Source of the DNA: Fagopyrum homotropicum
Lineage: Eukaryota; Streptophyta; Magnoliopsida; Caryophyllales; Polygonaceae
Reading direction: 5' to 3'
NCBI GenBank assembly: GCA_033239125.1
Contig: BSWB01000004.1
Location: 141,492,926-141,556,925, forward strand
DNA length: 64,000 bases
The notes beneath the pieces were generated by a model. It worked only from the letters and a program-made list of their open reading frames with translations, was not told the DNA's origin and did not search any database. Shown here one piece after another: positions 1 through 12,431 of this stretch. Positions within the stretch are counted from its first letter, which is position 1. Each line of letters begins with the position of its first letter. The position numbers were made by a program, and so were the translations under genes.

Positions 1-3000
1 AGTTCGGTGTCACTAGTCCTCAGGGTATGCTAAAGACCCCAAATTTTTTTCTTGTAATTAAATTTGTTTTCAAAAAGATCACATCGTTGATAGTCCTTTC
101 ATTTCTTCCAATTGTTGTACAATTACAGGTCAAGCAAAGGGTTGATCTTGACCATATTTTAGTTGGTACTCACGACAAATGGTAAGGAACTGGATTGTTG
201 AAGCCTGAGTTCAACCAAAACGTTTGTTTTTCCGAGATGACGACGGTTTGAGAGGAATGACTTACTTCTACTTCAACATTTTCAATTCCCAAAAAATTCA
301 ATAACAGTAGATAATTTAATCCAACAATGAATCATTCAATAACAACAAGTAAACTCTTTAATAAAATTCTAAGCACAAAAATTTTCAAGTTATTTTCTAA
401 TTTTCATTGTGCTCCATTTGTACACATCCTAATTACGTAGTTGGTAAAATTATTGGATTATAAGGAAGAGGAACATTTTTTTTTATCAATTTTCTTGTTG
501 CTTGAGACAGAAAAGCAAAGGGAGATGGAAGGAATATGAAGGAAGGAAGAATTACATGTCCAGAAGTTGAGAATTCAACAACTCACAATTTGACAATAAT
601 TCCACAGCTCACAGTTCAACAATAACATTTCACACTTGTCCTCTAACAATTATAATTTTAAAACTAGGTTATGGAAGAAAGAATTACATATGAAACAATT
701 GATAATTCAACAACTCATAATTTGACATCAATTCCACAACTTACAATCCAACAAAAGCTTTCTTAAAATCAAGCAATAACAGTTTCCTAAAAAACATATC
801 AAATTCTATCTCTAAGCTTAGCTCAAATTTGCTAAAATCAAACAACAAAAGCTTAGCACAGATTTTCTAAAATGAGTGGAGAAAGATCACCTTACCTAGC
901 TAATGGGACTCCGGCAGTGGAGGTGAAGGGGGAATCGGGCGACGCAGGGGAATGAATACTCCAGCTGCCAAAATAGCACTCCGGCACGGGAAAGAATGAA
1001 CCACATCTCCCCTCTTTTAGGTCTCGTGTGCTAGGGTTGAAGACGGGAAGGTGAGTGAAGGGAAATGAGGTCTCGAATTACCATTCTTTATTTGAATTTT
1101 ACAAAAAAAAAATTTTAAAATTATAGGGGCATTTAGTAGGGCTTTTTGGTTTATTAACACCTCATTCAACTCATTCATTCTCATTTTAAACGAATATGGA
1201 AACAAATTAATTCGATTCATTCCATTAAGTTTCTAACATTTTTTAGTTTCTGTTTCACTTCTATTAAGTTTAAGTTTCAGTCACGACATATCAACATGGC
1301 CTAAATTTGTACTAAAAACTTATCAATATTTGGGATATAAAAGGCTAAATATATTATAAGAATGGTCAAGAGAATATAGAAGTCTTTGCCGTCAACATCA
1401 ATAACAATAAAACTCTACTTGAAAAAAAGTTAAAGTAAGCACTTTTGTGGGGTAGGAGGGGAAACGAAAATATCCGATCCGTTTAATCTGATCCATTAAT
1501 ATAAAGACCAGATTTAGAAAAATCATAATTTAAAAATATTCGTCAATTGATGATTTGAGTCTGATTCGATTTGAAAAAATTTTGGATTATCGGATACGAA
1601 TCGGGGAATTTCGAAGGAAAAAAAAGAAGTCAGATGACATACAACCGATTAGTTCGGTAGAAAATACTTGGATCAATTTAGATATACGGAGCGGCTTTTA
1701 GATCGGTATACGATGCGGTCAAAATATCGAATATCCGAATAATTTCGGAAGGAATTAAGATCGAATGTTACAAAATTATCGAATATGATATCCGTATACA
1801 ATGGAAGGCTTTGTTGTTGGGAAGACCGAGTTTTAAGCAATGTTTTTAATTTCTTTTTGTATAATGTAAAAAAGTTACTTTAAATTTTTAATATATAATA
1901 AGGGTTTAACTGAATATATTAAAAGAAAGCGTAATGAAAATAAGTTAAATTTCAAGAATATTAAAATCCGTAGATTGTAAAAACAATTATATAATAAAAA
2001 GGAAAAACTTGAAGTACATCAAGATAATATTACCAAAACAAACTAATTATTTTTTAGAAAAAATTAAGAAGCTTTAAAAACAACACATTATAGAAATAAT
2101 GATTGTTAGTTTTTCTAAAATAAATATATTTTATTATTCTATATTTTTAGATTTTTGAAATATCATAGTATAACGTAAGATTTTTATATATTAAACTTTG
2201 ATCTATTTTTAATGAACTATAGTTTGTTTGACTTTTTTTATCCTATATTTAAGTAAATTAACCTTATAAAATATATTATTTTAAAGTGTACTAAATTAAC
2301 CTTATAAAATATATTTTGACGAATTGAACCACCTATTTTTATTTTTTTATTAATTGTATACCATCTTGATCTCTTATTGTAATTAATTTACAATTTATAA
2401 AATTATTTTTTTTAAATGACTAAAGGAAACTTAAGTTAATTTGAGGAAGAAACTATTTTCAAAAAATATTATTTTAAAGTGTACTAAATTAAATAGTTAA
2501 GTGGAAGTATAATTCGGCCAAAATGATTAAAGAAAAAATCACCGAAAATTTAAAAAAAAATAATGTAGATGGTTTAATTAAATAAATATGATTTTATTTA
2601 TAAAACAATTTAAAAGGTGATTTTTAAAAAGATATAATTTATTGAAAAAGGTCTGATTTTAGTTTAGTAAATCCAAAAGTATAAAGGCTGGAAATGCTTA
2701 ACATAGAGAATCGATATCTGAATTTAGAGCCGTAGAAATTGAATTACAAGTTTGCTACAACAATCATAGTTGCTACGGAACGGTGGATGGATGCTGTCTT
2801 TTAATTTCACTTTTCAACCTCTTCCTAAAAATATTCTCTCATATCCTTTACAATTCTAATTTACCATAAATTGTAATTCACATTTCACTCCCTCTTCTCT
2901 CTCTAATTGCAACTCCTTCACCACAAATAACTATATTCACAACAAAGAGTACTATTCATTACCAAAGATTCAAAAGTATTCACCTTCTTTTCTTTATTTG

Positions 3001-3215
3001 TACATAGATGCCTACATTTATAATATTAAGGATAGAGATCTAGTTCTACGTTTTAAGCTTTTCCCAAATTATAATATTAGGATATAATGAAGAGGAAAAA
3101 AAATGCTTAATAGCTTTTGAGATGGGTAAGATAATAAATTATCATTTTAATACAAATTTATTTGATTTACTTTTTTTTATATATACGAAGGTAAGCTAAT
3201 AAGGAGGATCAGTTT
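1..3215. other. AT-rich intergenic DNA, no gene seen
   Basis: No coding region or RNA gene is recognisable here. About 905-1080 is locally GC-richer. About 1440-1800 contains repeated GATCCG/GGATAC-like words of the sort often seen in decayed hAT-type non-autonomous elements, but I find no ends. A 24-base word containing TTTTAAAGTGTACTAAATTA occurs near 2274 and again near 2467. The rest is A/T-dominated. Confidence 0.6.
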
Positions 3216-4450
3216 CTAAAAACTGATCGACCTAACGCATCCTTACGGATGAGATCTTCAGCATCTCTAAGCATAGCGTCGACGTCCATCATTTCATTGA
3301 ATCCATGCAGAGCAATCTTATCCGCAGCGGTGTTAATTTTCCTGAAAATGTGTTGGACGCTAGTGTGTGAATCCCGAAATTATTTTAGAAATATCAGAGA
3401 TGATCATATCCATCTCCCATGTAGGTTTCCATAGTCAGTTGATTGCATTTATTAGAGTCAATTTGTCTCCTTCAATCTCGATCGATGTAGCACCTATCGC
3501 AACGGCCTTTAAAAGACTCTCATGCAAAGCGAAAGCTTCTGCCTCAAGCATAGATTCAGCATTACATCTTCCATTGCCTACAACAATAGGAACGGCAAAA
3601 TGGTTTCTAATGATGTAGCCAAAAGAAAACTGGTTCATTGAATTTCTTGAGGCATCGAATTTAGTTTAAGATGCCCTTCTATTGGTCTATTCCATTTTAT
3701 ATTTTTAGTTTTCCTTCTCCGAGTTACGTTTTTCTTGTTATTCGTGGTTGAACTTTTATTGGTCTTTTCCCAATCAATAATTTGGTTTAGGGCGAGTAAT
3801 TTTAGATTTTGTGGAGTCTTTATTTTGTTGAAGATGATTTGGTTCCTAGCCCACCAAATGTTCCACTAGATGACAACGAAATTTCTTAGTTTTGTTGCGC
3901 TAACTTTCCCTCTAAGGTCGGACAAGATGTCAAATATCTTCCGATTGTCAGTATCATAATTTTGCAATAATGATGAAACATTCGGATTGTCAATTGTCTG
4001 TAGCATATAGGGGCATTCATAGAAAAGATGTTTGGAGCTTTCTGTATGATGATTACAAAATTCACAATTCATGACTACTAGGATTTTTTTTCCTATCAAG
4101 ATTTTGGTATTGTTGGTATTCCGTCGAGTGCCAATTTCTATAAAGAGTTTTCAATTATCTTCCAATTGACAGTATCGTAATTTTGTAATATTGATGAAAC
4201 ATTCGGATTGTCAATTGTATGTAGCATATAGGGGCATTTATAGAAAAGATGCTTGGAGCTTTTTGTATGATGATTACAAAATTCACAATTCATGACTACC
4301 GGAATTTTTTGCCTATCAAGATTTTGGTATTGTTGGTATTCCATCGAGTGTCAATTTTCATAAAAAGTTTTTAATTTTGAGCAACGTATCGATTTTCCAT
4401 ATCCATATTTTGTCTGTGGTTACTTTGGCATTACGTTTTTAAATCATTTT
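3216..4450 (-). pseudogene. LINE (L1-type) 3' remnant: zf-RVT and RNase H domains
   Basis: Reading the minus strand from 4450 down, there is a zinc-finger-like segment with the pattern NCEFCNHHT...HLFYECPYM, as in the zf-RVT domain of plant non-LTR retrotransposons. An RNase H-type (RVT_3) domain follows, with KFDAS near 3655, AESMLEAEAFALHESL and EIEGDKLTLINAIN. The domain tail, VQHIFRKINTAADKIALHGF, lies near 3250-3370. Family knowledge places these two domains at the C terminus of plant L1 ORF2. The frame shifts at several places, there is no endonuclease or reverse transcriptase upstream, and no poly(A) tail was found, so this is a dead fragment. The zinc-finger part is present twice (see the tandem duplication). 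Confidence 0.75.
3937..4375. repeat. Tandem duplication, 221-bp unit, in the LINE remnant
   Basis: Two adjacent copies, about 93% identical by eye, are offset by 221 bp; GATGAAACATTCGGATTGTC starts at 3972 and again at 4193. Each copy carries the NCEFCNHHT..HLFY.CPYM zinc-finger segment on the minus strand. Confidence 0.8.
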
Positions 4451-4859
4451 CATAGCCGATTTAGTCAAGTGTCATCCTTCTTCATTCACTGCCTAGTATA
4501 TTCTAGGGTAAAATGGCTATGTAGGTATTTTATGTAACAATGAGCAAAAATAGGGCCCCGATTTTATATGTAGACAAACTAGGCCCCTCTAATTTTAGGT
4601 AAAAAGATTTATTGAAAATAAATAAAAGATTGTGCCAAATTTAGGATTCTTCTCTCTCCTCTTAATTATAATTAATTTTGTTAATTACGGTAACTAATTA
4701 TCCTCCATGATCCGTTAAACAAGGGAAAGAATCAGTTACCTTTTCATTCGGTTCAGGCCCAATAGGCCATCTCGAGTTACATAAACTCAAGTCCAATCCA
4801 AATATAAATGTTGTAGCGAGTGAGTTTCGAACTCTGGGTCACAGATCCTCCCTCCCACC

Positions 4860-5395
4860 GTTATTTTTGATGATACACAGTACTAACACACAATTTCAAT
4901 TACACAATGTTAATACATAATTTCAATAACACAATGTCCATACACAATTTCAATTACACAATGTTAATACACAATTTCATTTGCTATGTGAATTTATGTA
5001 GTTAACAAATTCGGTCATTTTTCAATTACACAAGTTCCCTTTGTTGACACAAAGTTGAGTTACACAATCGAAAAGGTTTATCATGTACACAAGTCCGTCA
5101 TTTACACATGGTTTGATTAAACAAGTTCAAGCCCATCGAGTTACACAATTTCATTTACATAATGTTAATAGACAATTTCACTTGCTATGTCAATATATGT
5201 AGTTAGCAAATTCGATCATTTTTTAATTACACAAGTTCCATTTGTTTACACAAAGTTGAGTTACACAATCGAAAATTTTTGCCATGTACACAAGTATGTC
5301 ATTTACACAAAATTTGGTTACACAAGTCCGTCATTTACACATGGTTTGGTTACACAAGTCCAAGTACATCGAGTTACACAAGCCCAATTATAACT
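4860..5395. repeat. ACACAA-rich degenerate repeat with a 201-bp tandem duplication
   Basis: The stretch is built from many copies of TTACACAA/TACACAATTTC/CACAAGTCCG. A longer unit starting ACAATTTCAT at 4971 recurs at 5172 (period 201 bp) and runs through the CACAAGTT and GAGTTACACAATCGAAAA segments in the same order. It is not coding. I see no ends that assign it to a transposon family. Confidence 0.75.
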
Positions 5396-5630
5396 ACAAT
5401 AAATGTATGTCATATCCCGTAGTTGTAAAATTAAATCAAATTCATTCAAGTTTTAACCGCCTACAACTAATCGTCCTCGCATCCATTTACGTAGACTTCA
5501 ACAGTGGGGGCTGCTGCGGGGCTGGGCGGCGTTGGTATCGTCGGAGGCGGGCTAGGCGGCGTTGGCGCGACGATGGTTGTCTATTGGACTCCTCTGTCGC
5601 AGTTGGATCTGATGCACAATGGTCGCGGGT

Positions 5631-5694
5631 GAAGAAGAAGAAGAAGAAGAAGAAGAAGAAGAAGAAGAAGAAGAAGACGACGACGACGACGACG
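5631..5694. repeat. (GAA)n-(GAC)n compound microsatellite
   Basis: About 46 bp of GAA/AAG triplets pass directly into about six GAC triplets. The sequence just upstream, 5500-5630, is GC-richer than its surroundings. An open frame passes through as poly-lysine then poly-threonine, which I take to be a by-product of the triplet repeat. Confidence 0.9.
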
Positions 5695-5751
5695 ACTAAA
5701 CCTTAGTTTGTCGCAGTCGGATCTGATGTGCAAGATGGAATAGGCTACAGA

Positions 5752-5818
5752 CGAGTCTCCATTAGCGCCGGGAAGGTTGCGGTGGAAGGCGAGTCTCCAT
5801 TAGCGCCGGGAAGGTTGC
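5752..5818. repeat. Short tandem duplication, 38-bp period
   Basis: CGAGTCTCCATTAGCGCCGG followed by GAAGGTTGC occurs at 5752-5780 and again at 5790-5818. A related pair, TCGCAGTYGGATCTGATG, sits near 5597 and 5711, so the whole 5590-5820 segment has been partly duplicated. Confidence 0.8.
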
Positions 5819-5829
5819 AAACAGTTTTT

Positions 5830-7279
5830 AAGGAGTTACGAGTAGTTGCAGGTGGTTATGGAGGATGGCTAGAGTTTCAAGATTGAATAGGGTTTCATGT
5901 AACAAAATCTGACAATTTATAGAGTTTTTATTTTAACCTTCATTAATTCAACTTAGAAATAAAAAGTGTCTTACTAGCTTAATTTTCTATTCTTTTTAAT
6001 TAATTATCCTTAGTTGCCTAATTAACTGCTTAATTTATATCCTATTTATCATTTTATCTATATTTATTTTTAATTGATAATTGGTAGGGGCTTAGTTAGT
6101 AATCAAGTTACAAAAAGTGCCATACTAGCTCAATTTTCTCTATATTCTATCTATGATATCATTTTTCGAAAGGTTATAGTTTTTATTTTTTTTCGATAAT
6201 GCTAGTAGGTAGAAAGTTGTTTAGTAGATTTAGTTGTTGATGGTTCCATTTTTTTTATTTGCGATGTACGAGCAAGTGAGTTCAGTTAGATTTATGGAGA
6301 CATTGTTAGTCACGACTCACGAGGTTTTGTAGTGGTATATCTGTAATCCACATGTCCTTCCATAATCTAACTGTTTTTCCGTCTCTCACTCGCCATCTTA
6401 GCTCTTTGTCGAACTTTTCTCTCAGTTTTCCTAATTTTTCCATTGTCAGATGTGTTTTTTCCACAGTTGTAGTTCCAGATGCATGTGTTTTTAATGTATT
6501 TTTCTTCGACTATTTTGACTCATATATTATCTAGATCAACCATAACTTTTCACAATAACTTCATTTGTAATGCTTTAGTCATTGCTTCTGCTTTTCAAAT
6601 TCTTGTTCCTCCAAGTGTGTTAGGTTTACAAATTTACCTACTTTTATATTTATTAATGTATTTTCAAAGCCCTTCATTTTTGATATAACTCGCGGGATAT
6701 TTTCACTTCAAATTAAATTAGGTTTTTCGGGATTGTTAAACAAAGTCGTTGAAAATGTAAAAATTATAATTAAGTGAAATACTATTAATATTTATCATAC
6801 TCTCTCTAATTTTAAATATTATTAGAAAATTTATTTATTAAGAATAGTAAAAGTACTAGAAGATAAATTTGTATAAAGATAATGGGTTTGAATAAAGAAA
6901 ATAGTGTCTTAAAAATATAAATAATAAATGAAAAACTAAATATTTGTGAAATATTTAAGTATTAATGAACCAAAATTTTGCGTGTCAAACATGAAAATCA
7001 GAGCGATAAATTCCTTAATTTATGTGATTAAACGTAGGTTACAGTCTCGAAGAAATCATGTAGATTAAATAAAATATAGGGAATTAGTTCAATGAATCGT
7101 TCAAATATGATTTTGCCTACACATACTTTTTCAAAAACGTATAAAGATTATGATTAATATCTAACCTCAAATATAAACATATACTATTAAGATGATACGA
7201 GACCCCTAAGAATTAAAAAAATAAAAGAAAAATATAAAAGGCAACGTGGCCTTAAAATAAATTAATACGTGGTAGGAAT

Positions 7280-7314
<35 letters not shown>

Positions 7315-9120
7315 GTGGTAGGAATAGTTGGGTTATATACATATCTGATATCCCTTATAAGAGTTCTACTTATCCATTACGTTTCTTTGAAATTAGGTAA
7401 AAAAAAAAAAGAAAAAGGAATAGTATGGATACCTTTTCATTTCTCACAAGTACTCTCTCAAAGTGTCAACCGAGTTCAAACATCCTATCGTTTTTGGACT
7501 TCTCTTTCACATATTTATCCATTATTTATATATATAAAGATAATTAATGTTGCATCTATAATCTATAGGTATTTATACAAAAATATGTCTACTTCACACA
7601 AAAATCGTATTTATAAAAATATTCTAACTTAAACAAAATCTTTTTTTTTACAAAAGATATTAATATACGTGTTAACAAAATAATTGTCATAAAATGCGTC
7701 AGTAAGTTTTATTTTAGATTACAAAAATTAGAATACCTAATAAAAGTTCAAGTATTAATAGCATCTTTTATTAATATACGTGTTAACAAAATAATTGTCA
7801 TAAAACGTGGTAGGAACAGTTATTTAAATTTTATTATTTTGGTGTGAAGTATTTTTTTTTTTTGACAAAAAAAATACTTCATAGTGGGTTATTTAAAATT
7901 TATAGAAATTGACGAACCTGAAAATAATTACTCCCTCCAGTTCTCGATAGTTATTATTAGAGTAAAAATATACATATTAAGAAAGCTAAAGGTAGAAGAT
8001 ATAATATTTAATGATGTGTAATAATTTCAAAAAATTGTATAAAAATAATGGTAGGACGTGGAGTATTGAAGAAAAGAAGAAATATTATTTGAAAAACACA
8101 AAAAAAAAAAAAAAAGGAGCGTTTTACACACAACGCTTAGGCCTTTTAGTTTTTAGCTATATTGTTCTATTATGTAGGTCAATACATGATCTCATTTAAT
8201 AAATATACCTCTAATAGAGTGGTAAAAGTAGAGGGATATATAAAACAAAAGTCAATAAAAAAGAGTCTACTTCACCAAATTATTTATTAAATTTACAAGG
8301 ACCAACAAAACTCGCAAGGTGTCAATTCTTTTTTTTTTTTTTCAATCTGGACACAGGCGCCCAAAATAATACCCTGAATTAACTATAAATTTCTCTTTAT
8401 AAGGAGAAAAATGTTATTTTGCAAAATTTTCTATTTCAATTTGCACAAATTTTAAAAAAAATCAAAAGAAAATAATAAAATAAATTGAGCGTCGACGCCA
8501 CCAAACACAAGTGGATTAAGATTATTTTTGTATTAGCTTTTTTTACAAAAGAATTTTGAAATTATATTTGTGAAAGATAATTATATTTATAATGAGATAT
8601 ATTATAAATTAGAAATCAGAACTATTAAGTAATGTTTAATATAAATAAAATTATGACTATTGATTTGTTAATCCACGGTTAGAATTTTAAAGTTTTATGA
8701 TAAATCAGTGAATTCAACTCTATTCAAACCAAATCCCAAAACTACCTAATCCAAACTATAAATGTAGACTGGATCCATTGTTATAAGAGAATCAACCATG
8801 GATCTAACCCAATTTACGATTATAGAAATAAATTTTGATTGAAATTTAGATAAGATTGTATTTGCAACAAATGGGTTAGCAAATCAATGTGTCAACAAAA
8901 CGGGTAGTACAGTAAGTTTCCTTTCATTGAACAATGAATCAAGATACTAATTTAACAATTAATGTAATTAGTAAGAATTTAACTCAAATGAGTCAAGATT
9001 AACACAATACAACCCTGTATAGAGTAACTGTACAATCTGTATTGAAGTTAGTTTTTTTTTATAAAAAGGTAAAAATATTAGAGATTCTCCAACACTAAAT
9101 TATTATAATAAAAAGAAATC
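5830..9120. other. AT-rich intergenic DNA with direct repeats and a 30-bp T tract
   Basis: No gene is supported. A run of about 30 T (7281-7310) is flanked by direct copies of ACGTGGTAGGAATAGTT (about 7265 and 7313); a third, diverged copy lies at about 7804. A 35-bp direct repeat beginning TTAATATACGTGTTAACAAA is at 7660-7694 and 7771-7805. TACTCCCTCC at about 7930 resembles one end of a Stowaway MITE, but no partner end was found. Confidence 0.65.
7660..7805. repeat. 35-bp direct repeat pair
   Basis: Two copies, identical by eye, begin TTAATATACGTGTTAACAAA, at 7660-7694 and 7771-7805. Together with the ACGTGGTAGGA copies they suggest a local duplication. Confidence 0.8.
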
Positions 9121-9134
9121 CTCCCTCCAGTGCT

Positions 9135-9141
9135 TATAAAT
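9135..9141 (+). promoter_or_regulatory. TATA box of the SULTR3 gene
   Basis: TATAAAT lies 84-90 bp upstream of the ATG at 9225, the usual position for a plant core promoter with a short leader. A pyrimidine-rich segment (CTTCCTTCTTCTCCCTCC) follows and probably lies at or just after the transcription start. Confidence 0.6.
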
Positions 9142-9224
9142 GGGAGGTGTCTTCCTTCTTCTCCCTCCAAACCAAACCAGACCAGAAACAAAGTCTCATA
9201 AGCCATAGCCAAGAAACACAGATC

Positions 9225-12200
9225 ATGGGAGTGAGCTCAAACAGAGTAGAAGACCTCTCAGGGTTTGCAATCGCTGAAACCACCGGCAGCACCACCAGCG
9301 CCACCGCCACCGCCACAGTGGTGATCATCCCAACATCGGAGCATCAAATTACAACAATGGCACCGCCGGCTGGACAGCCGCCGGCGGTAATAGTAGTCGG
9401 AAGAGATGAAGAGATGGGTTCCGTTCATAAGGTTTGCTTACCACCGAAGAGAAGCACTCTTCAGAAGCTTAGCCAAAGACTCTCCGATATCTTCTTCCCT
9501 GACAACCCTTTCCATGCCTGCTTCTCCGACTCAAGTTCAACCCAGAAAACTGGTCTCGGTTTCTTCCAGAAGCTTCTTCTTACCCTTCAGTTCTTCTTCC
9601 CTATCTTCCAGTGGGGTCCCCTTTACTCCTTCTCCCTCTTTAGATCCGATGTCATCTCGGGCCTCACCATTGCCAGCCTTGCCATCCCTCAGGGTATCAG
9701 TTACGCGAAACTCGCGAACTTGCCACCCATAGTTGGACTTTGTAAGTCATAATTATGTTGTTAATTTGTTTAAGTACGATTATTTAGCTTAATCATGAAC
9801 TGGGTTTTTAAACATGATCTCCAGACTCAAGCTTTGTGCCACCACTGATATACTCCATATTGGGGAGCTCAAGACACGTGGCAGTGGGTCCAGTTTCCAT
9901 AGCTTCTTTGGTTATGGGTACCATGCTCGGAGAAGCTGTCTCCGCTGTAGAAGAACCAATTCTGTATCTCAAGCTTGCTTTCACAGCCACTTTCTTTGCT
10001 GGTGTCTTCCAATCTTCTCTGGGATTACTAAGGTTTGCATTAATTTGTAATTATCATTTGGTGTGATTTAGACGCTTCTAAGTGTTGCTGGTAAAAAGTT
10101 ATTCAAGTTGATTTGTAATCAATTGGTTGATTCTATTTTACCTCTCAGATTTTGGTGCTTTGAGAATCATTCTGTCCGATAATGGTCAATTTGTTTTCAA
10201 CTTCAATTTTTAATATTTTTATATCTACTTTTTTACCTTCAACATTTTTACAATGGTGAATATTCATTTCACTTTCAATGGCAGTGAACTTCAATTTTCG
10301 ATGTTTGTGTTTCCAGGTTGGGTTTCATCATCGACTTCCTATCGAAAGCGACACTGATAGGATTCATGGCAGGTGCAGCAGTGATAGTCTCATTGCAGCA
10401 GCTGAAAGGATTGCTTGGAATGGTTCATTTCACCAGCAAGATGCAAATCTTCCCTGTTTTATCTTCTGTTTTGGAGCACAAGGAAGAGGTATCTATTTTC
10501 CCTCAAAACTCATCGTTTTGCATGCTAAATGAATTGTTTTTCATCGTTTTTACTCCATTTCTTCATTTACAGTGGCAATGGCAAACAATTCTCATGGGTT
10601 TTGGCTTTCTTCTCTTTCTGCTAACCGCAAGACAGATTGTAAGCTTATTTTACATGTGAAACAAATTGTTATTTACACAATTGAGGTGACTAATTAAAAT
10701 TAGTTTTGAATTTCAGAGTGCAAAAAGACCAAAGCTTTTCTGGGTATCAGCAGCTGCTCCTTTAACATCAGTCATCCTCTCCACTATCATAGTCTTTGCA
10801 GTCAAGCCTAGCAGCCGACAAGTCCCAATTGTAAGAACTTGATTCAACATAAAAAAAATAAAAAAAATCAACCTTTAGCCATGAATTAACCTGTGATCTT
10901 GATCCAGATCGGCTACTTGCCCAAAGGCCTCAACCCTCCATCCTCAAACCTGCTTTACTTCCATGGCTCATACTTGGCAGTCGCGATTAAAACTGGGATT
11001 GTAACTGGAATCTTGTCTCTTACAGTAAGTCTAGATTTGAGAATGATGATGATGATGATGATGATGTCTTCATCTTCTTGGTATAAACCCGGCTTTGGAT
11101 TGGTTTCATAGGAAGGGATTGCTGTGGGAAGGACATTCGCGTCTCTAAAGAACTACCAAGTAGACGGGAACAAAGAAATGGTGGCAATCGGTGTGATGAA
11201 CATGGCCGGTTCTTGCTCTTCTTGCTATGTCACCACTGGTACGTTACGTGGCAAGTCTCCATCTGAAGAATCTTAGTTCATATCTGACAAAATTCATTGC
11301 AATATGCAGGGTCGTTTTCTAGATCAGCTGTAAACTACAATGCAGGGGCCCAAACCGCACTCTCGAACATAGTAATGGCATCTTCCGTGTTGGTCACCTT
11401 GCTTTTCTTGATGCCGCTCTTCTATTACACTCCCAACGTCATCTTGGCCGCCATCATCATCACCGCTGTCATAGGATTGATCGATTATCAGTCCGCCTTA
11501 CAGCTGTGGAAGGTCGACAAGCTCGACTTTGTAGCTTGCTTGTCTTCCTTCTTCGGTGTTCTGTTCTACTCTGTACCCATGGGGCTTGCCATATCAGTAA
11601 GCTTTCTACAATTCTCGTATTTTCATCAGCATCCTCGAGATCTCATTCCGCTGACATATGGTCGCGATTAATTATTTCAGGTAGGGGTTTCAGTTTTCAA
11701 GATCCTCTTGCATGTTACTAGGCCAAACACCATGGCTCTAGGTAACATCCCAGGGACACAGATTTTCCAGAACTTAGGAAGATATCGCGAAGCTACGAGA
11801 ATCCCATCGTTTCTCATACTTGCTGTCGAGTCTCCCATCTACTTCGCAAACGCAACATACCTACAAGAGAGGTGAGCTTCCGTAATCCGGCTTACATACA
11901 ATTAAGATGTATATACGCAACTCAAAATGAATATAACATTGAGGTTGCTGAAAAATTCAGGATACTAAGATGGGTAAGAGAAGAGGAAGATCACGTTAGA
12001 GAAAACAATGACAGCACAATCAAATGTGTAATCTTAGACTTGACCGGTAAGTTTACCTAAACATAGTAGTAACCAGAAAGTTGTTTCATTCTCATTCACA
12101 GCTCGGCTTATCATTTCTTTTTCCGTTTAACAGCTGTCACAGCCATTGACACCAGCGGCATAGACTTGTTATGTGAGCTCCGGAAGATGTTGGAGAGAAG

Positions 12201-12431
12201 ATCACTGCAGGTAAAGTAAACATTTTTAACCAAAATGATTGGAAACGTTCCATTGTACTTAAACTTGACTAGATTCTATAAATTTATGTGCAGCTTGTGC
12301 TAGCAAATCCAGCTGGGAATGTAATGGACAAACTGCACAAATCAAAGGCACTCGAATCATTTGGTGCACATGGGCTCTACTTAACAGTTGGAGAGGCTGT
12401 GTCCGATATTTCATCTTTGATGAAAGCATGA
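9225..12431 (+). CDS. SULTR3;4-like: SULTR3;4/SPDT-like anion transporter (SLC26/SulP family), 12 exons
   Basis: Exons by GT-AG splicing and continuous frame: 9225-9741, 9825-10032, 10317-10488, 10573-10638, 10717-10830, 10908-11024, 11112-11238, 11310-11596, 11681-11871, 11961-12046, 12134-12210, 12294-12431 (2,100 nt, 699 aa). The membrane core holds the SULTR signature ASLAIPQGISYAKLANLPP (end of exon 1), then YSSFVPPLIY, GSSRHVAVGPVSIASLVMG, EGIAVGRTFASLKNYQ and SFSRSAVNYNAGAQTALSN. The C-terminal STAS domain carries VILDLTAVTAIDTSG. The internal VCLPPKRSTLQKL and FFPDNPF segments and the STAS sequence fit the SULTR3;4 branch best. Members of that branch (Arabidopsis and rice SPDT) act as plasma-membrane phosphate transporters in vascular tissue, so phosphate distribution is more likely than sulfate uptake; this is inferred by homology. 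The N terminus has an extra Thr/Ala/Pro-rich stretch of about 40 residues. A GTG at 9147 opens the frame further, but the ATG at 9225 is the credible start. Confidence 0.93.
11043..11066. repeat. (ATG)n microsatellite in SULTR intron 6
   Basis: About eight GAT/ATG triplets lie inside the intron between exons 6 and 7 of the transporter. They are outside the coding sequence. Confidence 0.85.

Noticed and set aside
5284..5706. 140-codon frame ending in poly-Lys and poly-Thr
   Set aside because: The length comes from ACACAA repeats and the GAA/GAC microsatellite; no domain, no promoter context.
7930..7945. TACTCCCTCC resembling a Stowaway (Tc1/mariner) MITE end
   Set aside because: No inverse GGAGGGAGTA partner within a plausible distance.
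9147..9224. Upstream extension of the transporter frame from a GTG
   Set aside because: It lies in the leader just after the TATA box and has no ATG; the ATG at 9225 gives the family-like start.
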